Positions 43,866-52,253 of a stretch of 64,000 nt of DNA are shown piece after piece. The first letter of the stretch is position 1. Each line of letters starts with the position of its first letter. The position numbers and the translations under genes were made by a program. A model generated the notes under the pieces. The model made no database searches. It was not told the DNA's origin and was given only the letters and a program-made list of their open reading frames with translations. Location of the stretch: positions 1,178,001 to 1,242,000 of the forward strand of contig NZ_JAGSYA010000003.1 in NCBI RefSeq assembly GCF_025685395.1, given 5' to 3'. This DNA comes from Terriglobus tenax (GTDB lineage: Bacteria; Acidobacteriota; Terriglobia; Terriglobales; Acidobacteriaceae).

Positions 43866-44984
43866 GTATTGAAAATGAAGAAATTGAGGGAACTTTGCAT
43901 CGCTCGTCCAAGCAGGATGGCCACTACTCAATGGAGTGATGCCGATAACATTGTCGTGTGAGCAGGCATTCGAGAGTTGCCGCGAGCGTAGCTCTGCGGC
44001 TCCGATCATATTTGGTTCGGAAGCAGAACCGGTTGCGATGTTGGGGTGGGGTTCTACTACGAGGGGCCCCGGAGTTTTAGCAGCTGGCAGAGCACTTTCA
44101 TCTCTCGCGCGGTCATATCTTTCGGGGTGTCGAAGGCTCCGCGCTTGTCCATCTTCCAGATCTCTGCCAAGTTCAACTCTACTGGCCAGGGTGGTCGCTT
44201 TTTTGCTCCTCCTATATTAAGGATGCGCTCCTGCTTCCTCTGGGTGGAGCACACGGCTGGTTCCAATGGCGGCCCTGGACCCTCCGGGGCCGGAATTTTT
44301 GCTGACGCCCTGAAAGCTGGTTCCGGAGACTCCAATCCGCCCGGTGACCTCGGTGGTCCCACTGGAAAGTCAGCATTCTCCCTTAGCCGGCCGAATGCGA
44401 AGCTTAGCCCCGGCGCTGCGGACAGGACCGCTGTGGCGTGCGGCGGCTCAAGATGGCATTTCGGCGGACTTCAAACGTGAGCTGAGGTCGCCCCTCAAAC
44501 GGTAGCGATGCGCTCCCCAGCGGGTGGTGGCCTTCAGATCGACCCGCATCTGGGGAAAAGCCCGCCTGAATACCCGGAAAACGGCAAGCTGTTACGTTAC
44601 GTAACCGCATGAAACTTCTCAGGGATGCTACGAGGGCCTGATAGTTCTCAGCCGTGCGAGGGTAGGTGTCTGCATGGACGCCAATCCTGATTGCTTGGCT
44701 CGCAAAGTACTGCGTTTTCTAGAGGCTCCTCATGACGCTCCTTCTGTTTACCATCCGCTACTCTCCGCCCCAGCTTCCAGGGATCGACCGTCCGCCAAGT
44801 GGCTGACGAATTTCCGCTCATCCTGATTCAGGTTCCGATCCCAGCTCTCAACTCTTTCCGGAAGTGACACGGAGCGCCAAAGACTCCTCGATCTTTCGCT
44901 AAGGACGTGTGCGTCTTTTCAACCCGAAGAGATGGAGATCGCCCGCAACAACAATCGCACGATAGATGGTTTTCGGAGAACACA
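43866..44984. other. Long region without an assignable gene
   Basis: About 1.1 kb. Open frames on both strands (for example minus 44057-44362, ending DMTAREMKVLCQLLKLRG, and plus 44046-44480) show no family I recognise and no good ribosome sites. A promoter-like element shared with two downstream genes lies at 44601-44656. The remainder may hold a long leader for the beta-helix gene or decayed DNA. Confidence 0.45.
44601..44656 (+). promoter_or_regulatory. Shared promoter-like element, copy 1
   Basis: GTAAC at 44601, AAACTTC at 44612-44618, 20 nt, TGATAGTT at 44639-44646, then GCCGTG at 44651-44656. A second GTTAC/GTAAC pair lies just upstream. The same series occurs before the TonB receptor at 52254 and a weaker one before the FAD oxidoreductase at 50489. 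It is about 340 nt before the beta-helix start, implying a long leader. Confidence 0.5.
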
Positions 44985-47900
44985 ATGAAGCAGTCGATAA
45001 AGGCTTTCTGGCTTGTCGTTCTGGTAATAGCAATGGCGTCGTCTCTGGCGGCTCAGACGTATTATGTTTCGCCCATGGGAAGCGACACTAATAGCGGAAC
45101 GTCAACGGCCACCCCGTGGCAGACGATCGGCAAAGTAAACAGCTTTGTCTTCCCGCAGGGAAGCTCCGTCTTCTTTCAAGGTGGACAGACATTTACAGGA
45201 TGTCTGGTCTTCAGCCCGGCCAATGTTCCATCCTCATCGTCGTCGACGCCGTTCACGGTCACATCGTATGGAAGCGGCGTCGCGACAATTCAGTCGAATT
45301 GTTCGGGAACGACGGGGGCAGCCGTGACAGTCGATAACGTCAGCGGCTTCACCTTCGATGGCCTGAAGGTCGTGAACGGAAGCAGCACGATCTACGGGAT
45401 ACTGCTGGAGAACCAGACCTCCAATACGCCGACGCAGACGATTGTCATCAAGAACTCTGAGATCACCGGGTTTGGTCCGGTCAGCGGAAGTGCAAACGGT
45501 GGCGAGATCTGGATCATCGGCTATGCCCTGAATGGTAACAACGGCCCGATGAACAATATCCAGATCCTGAACAACAGCCTGCACGGAGCGACCGTGACCT
45601 CTCCGGATGGTGGCGGCGTGAACGGCTGGGGCTATGGCAAGAACATTACCAATGTTCTGGTGCAGGGCAACACCGTCTACAACTCGGGCATGGCGGCCAC
45701 GTCGACATGGGCTGGCATTGGTGCGAATGGATGGAATGGTGGAACGATCCAGTACAACATCATTCATGATGTAGGCGCGAATGTCACCTCGTGCGGCGGG
45801 ACCTCCGGCATCGAGGTCTACACCGCGAACAACGTGACCATCCGTTACAACGAAATCTACAACGTGCAGCCATCGCCCAGCTATACCGCGGGATGCGACT
45901 GGGATGGCATTGATCTGGACGGAGGTACAACCAACTCTCTGGTGGAGTACAACTACACGCATCACAACGCCGGCAGCGGATATCTTGCCTACACGTTGAA
46001 GCCTAGCGGAACCACATGGGGGCCGAATACCTATCGCTACAACATCTCGGAGAATGACGACTGGGCCAGAATCCAGGGCGGCCTCTTCGACGTGGTTCCG
46101 CAGGTGCCTGCGAATGCGCTGCAGATTTACGGCAACACGCTGTTCACCAATGTCTCGCAAAGCACGAAATCCGGCGGCAGCGCTTGTTTCAACTTTGGCT
46201 ATGCAGGCGGTACATGGGCCAGCGGATCACTGGTCGCCGACAACATCTGCTACATGGGCAACCGGGACCAGTACGGAAGAAGCGGAAACTTCTACTACAA
46301 CCCGTACGGTCAAACGGGCATGACGATCTCAAACAATCTCTACTATGCCACCAGCAGCCCAACGTGGCGCTGGAGCGGGACGAGCTACACCACTCTGGCG
46401 GCATGGGTGACCAAGGGTGTGGAGACGAATCCGGCGTATGGAAATCCTCTGTTCACCAGCGGAGGAACCGGAGGTACCTGCAGTTGGACTCCGTCACTGG
46501 GGAATGGACCGCAGTCCTGCCCCACGGGATATTCGTTGCAATCCGGCTCTCCGGCCGCCGGCACAGGAATTGTCGTCAGTGGCAATGGGGGAGTGGACTA
46601 CTACCAGAGCACACTCTTCAGTCCACCCAATATTGGCGCGTACTCCGGCACCGGTGGAAGCGGCGGCAGCGGAAGCACCACACCTCCCGGAACGCCATCC
46701 ATTTCGAGTGCTACGGCAACCTCAGTCAGTACGATCGACCTGATATGGACAGCGTCGAGCAATGCATGGAGCTACAACCTGTACCGAAGCCTGACGAGTG
46801 GATTCACGCCATCGCCCTCCAACCTGGTGGCGCAGGGCATCGCAGGATCACCGTATACCGACACGGGCCTTACCCACGGCACGACTTACTATTACGTGGT
46901 GCAGGCCGTCAACGGTGCGGGTACATCGTCTGCGTCCAACGAGGCCTCCACCACCACCTTCAGCCAGGCGCAGTTGCAGTACTACGTCTCGCCAGGCGGA
47001 AACGATAGTAACGATGGCATCTCTGCTGGAACGCCATGGCAGACCATCGCCAAGGTGAACAGCTTCACCTATCCGGAAGGCAGCACGGTTTCCTTCGAAG
47101 GTGGACAAACCTTCACCGGATGCCTGGTCTTCAAGAATACGATTGTGCCCAAGTCCTCGGTGCCGAATCCGTTTACTGTGACCTCGTATGGCGGAGGGAT
47201 GGCGACCATTCAATCATCGACGAGTTGCTCCGGAAAGAACACGGCGGCGATCATCGGCGACAGCATCAACGGATTCACCGTGGATAGCCTGAAGGTCATC
47301 AATGGAGCAAGCACGAACTGGGGCATTCTGCTACAGAATGGATCGACGTCGTGGGCAACGCAGGGCATGACCGTCAAGAACTCCGATATCAGCGGCTTCG
47401 CTACAACTGCAGGACAGGCAGGCGGCGAGATCTGGATTCTGGGTTATGCCCTGAATGGCAACAATGGACCGCTCAGCGGTGTCCAGATACTGAACAATAC
47501 CCTTCATGGCGCCACGGCTACCTCAACGGATGGAGCGGGTGTCGGCGGTTGGGGCTATGGACGAAATATCAGTACGGTCCTGATGCAGGGCAACACCGTG
47601 TACAACCTGGGTAACCCAGCTCCATATGGTGCGCTGAACGCGAATGGTGTGAATGGAGGGATCATTCAGTACAACATCGTTCACGACATCGGAGCGAACA
47701 CGACGGCCTGTGGTGGCACCAGCGGTATCGAGACCTACAATGCCAACAATATCTACATTCAGTTCAATGAAGTCTATAACGTTCGGCCGCTGCCTGCGTT
47801 CACGGCCGGATGCGACTGGGATGCCCTTGATCTGGATGGCGGGACGACGAACTCCACGGTGCAGTACAACTACACCCACAACAACGCCGGCCCCAGCATG

Positions 47901-49004
47901 CTGGCCTATAATTCGAATCCCAGCGGAACGACATGGGGCCCTAACACCTATCGCTATAACATCTCGGAGAACGATGATCTGGCGCGCGGAGTAGGAGGAC
48001 TTTTTGTGATTACTCCGAATCCGGCACCGAATCCGATTTATGTATATGGCAACACCTTCCTGAACAACATTCCGCAGAGCTCCATCTCCACCGATCCAAG
48101 TGCATGTCTGTACCTGGCCATGTGGAACGGTTCCGGAACATTCGCTGCAGGATCGATGTTCCAGGACAACATCTGCTCCATGGCCAACCCCAACTCCGCA
48201 GGAAATGTGGAGTTCGTCCGGGACATCAATACCATGAGCGGGTTGAACTTCAGCAACAATCTCTACTACACGCCGAACTCGCCCCAGTGGATCTGGAACG
48301 GAACCACCTACACCACGCTTGCTTCATGGACGGGATCCGGCACGGAGTCCAATGCTGTGTCCGGAGATCCTCTGTTGAGTAGTGCAGGGAACGGGGGAAC
48401 GTGCACCTGGACAGCCGCGCTCGGCAGTGGTCCTCAGCCCTGCCCGGCAGCGTATGCCTTGCAGCCCGGTTCCCCGGCAATTGGTGCGGGTGTAGCTGTT
48501 TCCGGCAATGGAGGTGTCGACTATTACCAGAACACGCTCACCTCTCCGCCCAGCATCGGCGCCTACTCCGGTAGCGGGGTTTGCCATTCCGGGCTCTGGT
48601 GCCTGCAGGCGACGATCCCGGCACTGCCCAATTGGACATCAACGCACGAGGAGATATCGGTAGCCACGGGCCAGACCTATACAGGCAGTATCTGGATCCG
48701 TGGATCGGGCTCGGTGTCGTTAGACGTGATGAACAACTCGACATATCTCACAACGGTTAAATGCACGGCAACGTCGAGCTGGACGCAGTGCTCGACACCG
48801 TCGTTCAGCACCGGAAGCTACACTTCCTTACGATTTCAGGTGAAGAATTCGTATGGAGTTGCGGGGACACTCTCCATTGATGATTGTTTCCTTGGCGTCT
48901 CGGGCGGGACAAACGTCTTGGCCAATCCCGGCTTTGAAAGCGGGGCGACTACCTGGGGCGTGGACAGCGGAGGGGCAACCACCTGGGTGATTGCGCAGTA
49001 CTAG
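44985..49004 (+). CDS. Secreted tandem right-handed beta-helix protein (polysaccharide lyase-like)
   Basis: 1339 residues from ATG 44985 (GGAG upstream). Signal peptide AFWLVVLVIAMASSLAAQ. Two ~530-residue copies of one module follow: each begins YYVSP.G.D.N.G....TPWQTI and has the coils GGEIWI.GYALNGNNGP, GTTWGPNTYRYNISENDD and ends NIGAYSG or SIGAYSG. The DxxG-rich, Asn-ladder repeats are those of right-handed parallel beta-helix enzymes (pectate-lyase/chondroitinase-like). A fibronectin type III domain (residues ~568-660) joins the copies. The end has a carbohydrate-binding-like jelly roll (GLWCLQATIPALPNW, NVLANPGFESG). Catalytic residues cannot be assigned; it may be a lyase, hydrolase or binding protein. 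Confidence 0.85.
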   Translation: MKQSIKAFWLVVLVIAMASSLAAQTYYVSPMGSDTNSGTSTATPWQTIGKVNSFVFPQGSSVFFQGGQTFTGCLVFSPANVPSSSSSTPFTVTSYGSGVATIQSNCSGTTGAAVTVDNVSGFTFDGLKVVNGSSTIYGILLENQTSNTPTQTIVIKNSEITGFGPVSGSANGGEIWIIGYALNGNNGPMNNIQILNNSLHGATVTSPDGGGVNGWGYGKNITNVLVQGNTVYNSGMAATSTWAGIGANGWNGGTIQYNIIHDVGANVTSCGGTSGIEVYTANNVTIRYNEIYNVQPSPSYTAGCDWDGIDLDGGTTNSLVEYNYTHHNAGSGYLAYTLKPSGTTWGPNTYRYNISENDDWARIQGGLFDVVPQVPANALQIYGNTLFTNVSQSTKSGGSACFNFGYAGGTWASGSLVADNICYMGNRDQYGRSGNFYYNPYGQTGMTISNNLYYATSSPTWRWSGTSYTTLAAWVTKGVETNPAYGNPLFTSGGTGGTCSWTPSLGNGPQSCPTGYSLQSGSPAAGTGIVVSGNGGVDYYQSTLFSPPNIGAYSGTGGSGGSGSTTPPGTPSISSATATSVSTIDLIWTASSNAWSYNLYRSLTSGFTPSPSNLVAQGIAGSPYTDTGLTHGTTYYYVVQAVNGAGTSSASNEASTTTFSQAQLQYYVSPGGNDSNDGISAGTPWQTIAKVNSFTYPEGSTVSFEGGQTFTGCLVFKNTIVPKSSVPNPFTVTSYGGGMATIQSSTSCSGKNTAAIIGDSINGFTVDSLKVINGASTNWGILLQNGSTSWATQGMTVKNSDISGFATTAGQAGGEIWILGYALNGNNGPLSGVQILNNTLHGATATSTDGAGVGGWGYGRNISTVLMQGNTVYNLGNPAPYGALNANGVNGGIIQYNIVHDIGANTTACGGTSGIETYNANNIYIQFNEVYNVRPLPAFTAGCDWDALDLDGGTTNSTVQYNYTHNNAGPSMLAYNSNPSGTTWGPNTYRYNISENDDLARGVGGLFVITPNPAPNPIYVYGNTFLNNIPQSSISTDPSACLYLAMWNGSGTFAAGSMFQDNICSMANPNSAGNVEFVRDINTMSGLNFSNNLYYTPNSPQWIWNGTTYTTLASWTGSGTESNAVSGDPLLSSAGNGGTCTWTAALGSGPQPCPAAYALQPGSPAIGAGVAVSGNGGVDYYQNTLTSPPSIGAYSGSGVCHSGLWCLQATIPALPNWTSTHEEISVATGQTYTGSIWIRGSGSVSLDVMNNSTYLTTVKCTATSSWTQCSTPSFSTGSYTSLRFQVKNSYGVAGTLSIDDCFLGVSGGTNVLANPGFESGATTWGVDSGGATTWVIAQY
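45060..46646 (+). repeat. Tandem module, copy 1
   Basis: 1587 nt encoding the first beta-helix module of the gene. Its partner lies 1920 nt downstream. Segments such as GGTGGACAGACATTTACAGG versus GGTGGACAAACCTTCACCGG show DNA-level similarity, so the duplication is fairly recent on the scale of the protein. Confidence 0.85.
46980..48569 (+). repeat. Tandem module, copy 2
   Basis: 1590 nt, second beta-helix module, aligned end to end with copy 1 and differing by one codon in length. Codon changes are mostly synonymous in the helix coils and denser near the KNTIVPKSSVPNP versus SPANVPSSSSSTP loop. Confidence 0.85.
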
Positions 49005-49021
49005 CTGGCCAAATAGCTGGA

Positions 49022-49055
49022 CAAGCCCCGCCGAGATTGGGCGGGGCTTGCCGTT
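49022..49055 (+). terminator. Intrinsic terminator after the beta-helix gene
   Basis: An 11-bp GC-rich stem CAAGCCCCGCC / GGCGGGGCTTG with a 7-nt loop, followed by CCGTTGTC. It begins 18 nt after the stop codon. Confidence 0.75.
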
Positions 49056-49158
49056 GTCTGCACTTTGCAGGATCGCGATGAGAGCATTGAGCCACGCTTC
49101 TACTGGACTCCTCTTGGATAGGTGACGAAGATAGGTCAAAAGGACTAGAATTTCGCCG

Positions 49159-50427
49159 ATGGCTGCCACGTTGACCCCTCCGCTCCCGCAAGAGACCGCA
49201 GAAAACGGAGATGCGCTCGAAGCGCATGTCCAGCGAATCCTTGGGAGCCCGCAGTTTGCCCGGGCAGAAACGCAACGCCGCCTGCTGGAGTACCTGTGGC
49301 AGCATCGTCACGAAAATCTTAACGAGTATGCTCTCGCTACCGAAGGGCTTGGCCGCAGCCACTCGTTCGACTCGACCGTCGACGCATCGGTCCGGGTACA
49401 TATCTCCCGTCTTCGCAGAAAGCTGAAAGACTACTATCAGGAGACGGGTGAGCCGGAGATGCTGGTCATCCCGACCAGGACGCACCAGTTGCTTGTCGTC
49501 GATCCTCATCGGGCAGAGCATTCTGAGGCAGTTGAGTCTCCGGTAGAGCCCCTGGTCGATTATCGACGTCTTCTGTGGATCATGTGTGCTGTGGCTGCTG
49601 TCTTTGCAGTCTCCACCGTGTGGCTGCTGATCGCCCGTAAGGGAGCGGAAGCCAATGCTCCGCAACCTACCGCCTTCTGGGCAAATTTTCTGCAGGGCAA
49701 CGCGCCTGTTCAGATCATCCTTCCTACGCCGACGTTCTTCCAGTTTTCCAATAGCCCGAGTCTTCGCCTGCGCTCGACCAGTGTTAACAGCTTTGAGGCA
49801 ATGAAGACGGACCCGGTCTTTGCGGCGATGACCAAAGACCTCGGCACGCCACGCTTGGAGCAGAGCTATACCGTCACCTGGGATACCCTCGCTGCCATCG
49901 ATATGGCGCGCTACCTGGACACAATCGGGAACAACAAGCAGCGCATCAGCTTCCAGGTCACACGGGATTCCAGCATGCTGATGCTTGAGCAGGCGAACGT
50001 CATCGCCCTTGGGACCCATCAGACACTCGAACCGTTGAACCAATACCTCAAGGCAATGAACTTCACTCTGTCTCTGGAAGAGGCCGAGGTCGTGAACGCG
50101 CATCCGGCCGCCGGAGAGCCTGCCCGCTTCGATGCCGTGGAGCAATCAACAGAGCGTGCGGTACGGCCATCGATTATCGCCCTTCTTCCTGGTCGTAAAC
50201 CTGGCCTTAAGGTGCTCATCCTTCAATCGCGTGACACCGCGGCACTCGTCTCAATGTTGTCCTCCTCCGCTGGATCGAACTCGATCCAGGAGATGCTTCG
50301 TAAGAACGGCAACCCGCCGTACTACGAAATGGTCGTGCAGACGGAGATGGCAAACAATCGTGCGGTCCGCTCATGGCCGGTTGCGGTTCATGCTTTCCGC
50401 TCTGGAGCACCGAACAGCACGATGTAA
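49159..50427 (+). CDS. Membrane-anchored winged-helix regulator (ToxR/CadC-like layout)
   Basis: 422 residues. The N-terminal ~115 residues are a winged-helix domain of the type common in acidobacterial one-component systems: ILGSPQFARAETQRRLLEYL, NLNEYALATEGLGRSHSFDS, then VDASVRVHISRLRRKLKDYY. One membrane helix (LLWIMCAVAAVFAVSTVWLL, ~residues 135-160) is followed by a ~260-residue periplasmic domain of unknown ligand (VIALGTHQTLEPLNQYLKAM, VLILQSRDTAALVSMLSS). It would read a periplasmic signal and bind DNA directly. It sits amid three genes carrying the shared upstream element, so it is a candidate regulator of them. Confidence 0.8.
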   Translation: MAATLTPPLPQETAENGDALEAHVQRILGSPQFARAETQRRLLEYLWQHRHENLNEYALATEGLGRSHSFDSTVDASVRVHISRLRRKLKDYYQETGEPEMLVIPTRTHQLLVVDPHRAEHSEAVESPVEPLVDYRRLLWIMCAVAAVFAVSTVWLLIARKGAEANAPQPTAFWANFLQGNAPVQIILPTPTFFQFSNSPSLRLRSTSVNSFEAMKTDPVFAAMTKDLGTPRLEQSYTVTWDTLAAIDMARYLDTIGNNKQRISFQVTRDSSMLMLEQANVIALGTHQTLEPLNQYLKAMNFTLSLEEAEVVNAHPAAGEPARFDAVEQSTERAVRPSIIALLPGRKPGLKVLILQSRDTAALVSMLSSSAGSNSIQEMLRKNGNPPYYEMVVQTEMANNRAVRSWPVAVHAFRSGAPNSTM

Positions 50428-50480
50428 CGCCGTAACAAACCGGCAGAAACGTCATTTTTCAGGCGCTTAGTGTCATAGTC
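50424..50480 (+). promoter_or_regulatory. Shared promoter-like element, copy 3 (weaker)
   Basis: GTAAC at 50424 and 50432, AAACGTC at 50447-50453, 19 nt, TCATAGTC at 50473-50480, ending 8 nt before the ATG of the FAD oxidoreductase. If this is the -10 region, the transcript would be nearly leaderless, which weakens the case. Confidence 0.35.
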
Positions 50481-50488
50481 AGTGGACT

Positions 50489-52108
50489 ATGCTGCGGAAA
50501 CTGCGCTCCCTTGCCCTCCTCTCGTTCATTGGTTCTTCCTTTCTCCCGGCCCAGGTCAAATCTACAAGTGCCGACCTTGTCGTGTATGGCGCGACGGCCT
50601 CAGGAGTTGTAACTGCGTACACCGCCGCGAAGCAGGGCATGAAGGTCGTCCTGCTCGAACCTGGCACGCATGTCGGTGGCATGGTCACCGGCGGTCTCTC
50701 CGCCACGGATGTGGCCTACTTCCCAATCATTGGTGGCTATGCCCGCAAGTTCTACGTCGAGGCAGCGGAGCACTACGGCGTCCACACCCTCAGTCATCAC
50801 GATGACTGGCTGAGCGAGCCGCATGTCGGCGAAGAAATCTTCAACCGCTGGCTGAAAGAGAGCGGCGTACAGGTCCAGTTCGGTACACGTCTCAAGGAGC
50901 GCAGCGGCGTCCAGAAAAAGGGAACACACGTGGTCTCCATTACCACCGAGGACGGCAAGGTCTGGAGCGGCAAGATCTTTGCCGACTGTACCTACGAAGG
51001 TGACCTGATGGCACAGGCCGGCGTGAAGTACATCGTCGGACGCGAGGGAATGGAAGTCTACAACGAGAACCTGGCAGGCGTTCGCGAGGACACCCCCATG
51101 CACCAGTTCCGCTGGAAGATCTCCGCCTACAACGACAAGGGCAAGCTGATGCCCGAGGTCGAGTCGGTGCCCATGGAGCCGAATGGCAAGGGCGACAAGA
51201 AGGTGCAGGCCTATAACTTCCGCCTCATCCTCACGGACAACCCCGCCTTGAAACTGCCCTGGCCTAAACCGGCCGACTACGATGCCTCGCGTTTTGAGCT
51301 CCTCCTTAAATATGTACAGCAATGGAAGGAACACATCGGCAAGGAGCCGACCTTCCGGGATGTCGTGAACCCGGTCTTCATCCCCAACCATAAGGCTGAC
51401 TTCAACAACAACGGTGCCTTCTCGACCGACTACCTCGGCAAGAGCTGGACCTACCCGGATGCCTCCTATGCCGAGAGGAAGAAGATCTGGGACGACCACA
51501 TGCTCTACACCCAGTCGTTCTTCTATTTCCTCTCCACGGACCCGCGTGTTCCCAGACCGCTTCAGGACAGTGTCAATCATTGGGGTCTCGCTAAGGATGA
51601 GTTCACCGATACCGGCAACTGGCCGAACCAGCTTTACGTCCGCGAAGGCCGCCGCATGGTAGGGCAATACGTCATGCACCAGGCCGACCTGCAGACCGAG
51701 CGGACCAAGCCGGATTCCATCGGAATGGGGTCGTATAACAGCGACTCGCACAACGTGCAGCGTGTCGCCCTTAAGGACGGCTCAGCGCGTAACGAAGGCG
51801 ATATGCAGGTTCCTGTAAAACCCTACGAGATCGCCTTCGGAACCATGATTCCCAAGGATGATCAGACCGACAACCTGCTGGTGCCGGTTTGTTTTTCCGC
51901 ATCGCACGTCGCGTACTCTTCGGTCCGCATGGAGCCGCAGTACATGATGATCGGCCAGGCTGCGGGTGATACCGCATGGCTTTCCCTCAAGTCGGGTGTA
52001 CCGGTCAGCAAGGTCAGCGTCCCCGAACTTCAGAAAACTCTTCACGCACAGGGTGCGATTCTCCATCTTTCCGAGCGCTCGAAAGAGGGGCCAGAACCGC
52101 CTAAGTAG
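50489..52108 (+). CDS. Secreted FAD-dependent oxidoreductase (FAD_oxidored type)
   Basis: 539 residues. A short signal peptide (LRSLALLSFIGSSFLPAQ) is followed by the dinucleotide fold ADLVVYGATASGVVTAYTAA, in which GATASG replaces the canonical GxGxxG, then VLLEPGTHVGGMVTGGLSAT. Later segments are FADCTYEGDLMAQAGVKYIV and LLVPVCFSASHVAYSSVRME, then GQAAGDTAWLS. This matches PF12831-type secreted flavoproteins, often found with polysaccharide-degradation genes; substrate unknown. 61 nt after the membrane-anchored regulator. Confidence 0.85.
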   Translation: MLRKLRSLALLSFIGSSFLPAQVKSTSADLVVYGATASGVVTAYTAAKQGMKVVLLEPGTHVGGMVTGGLSATDVAYFPIIGGYARKFYVEAAEHYGVHTLSHHDDWLSEPHVGEEIFNRWLKESGVQVQFGTRLKERSGVQKKGTHVVSITTEDGKVWSGKIFADCTYEGDLMAQAGVKYIVGREGMEVYNENLAGVREDTPMHQFRWKISAYNDKGKLMPEVESVPMEPNGKGDKKVQAYNFRLILTDNPALKLPWPKPADYDASRFELLLKYVQQWKEHIGKEPTFRDVVNPVFIPNHKADFNNNGAFSTDYLGKSWTYPDASYAERKKIWDDHMLYTQSFFYFLSTDPRVPRPLQDSVNHWGLAKDEFTDTGNWPNQLYVREGRRMVGQYVMHQADLQTERTKPDSIGMGSYNSDSHNVQRVALKDGSARNEGDMQVPVKPYEIAFGTMIPKDDQTDNLLVPVCFSASHVAYSSVRMEPQYMMIGQAAGDTAWLSLKSGVPVSKVSVPELQKTLHAQGAILHLSERSKEGPEPPK

Positions 52109-52130
52109 TTCTATCTAAAAGAAGTGCAAC

Positions 52131-52190
52131 GTAACGTAACAGCTTGGAACTTCTCATCGACGCGTAACAAACTGATAGTTCATTGCCGTG
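52131..52190 (+). promoter_or_regulatory. Shared promoter-like element, copy 2
   Basis: GTAACGTAAC at 52131-52140, GAACTTC at 52147-52153, 19 nt, TGATAGTT at 52173-52180, 4 nt, GCCGTG at 52185-52190. The spacing GTAAC-N6-RAACTTC and TGATAGTT-N4-GCCGTG is identical to copy 1. The TonB receptor begins 64 nt later. Confidence 0.6.
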
Positions 52191-52253
52191 AAGATTTGAT
52201 GCCGGTGGCGGTTCTCTAAAAACCACACCGGTCTTCTTCCAGAGAGGCCTTAA

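Noticed and set aside
45234..46160. 308-codon open frame on the minus strand inside the beta-helix gene
   Set aside because: Antisense shadow of a GC-rich, repeat-containing gene; low-complexity Arg/Val/Asp composition, no ribosome site, no family resemblance.
48949..50145. 398-codon minus-strand open frame opposite the winged-helix regulator
   Set aside because: Overlaps almost the whole of a convincing gene on the plus strand and its translation shows no domain features.
50600..51751. 383-codon minus-strand open frame opposite the FAD oxidoreductase
   Set aside because: The plus-strand flavoprotein has clear motifs; the antisense product is a codon-bias artefact.
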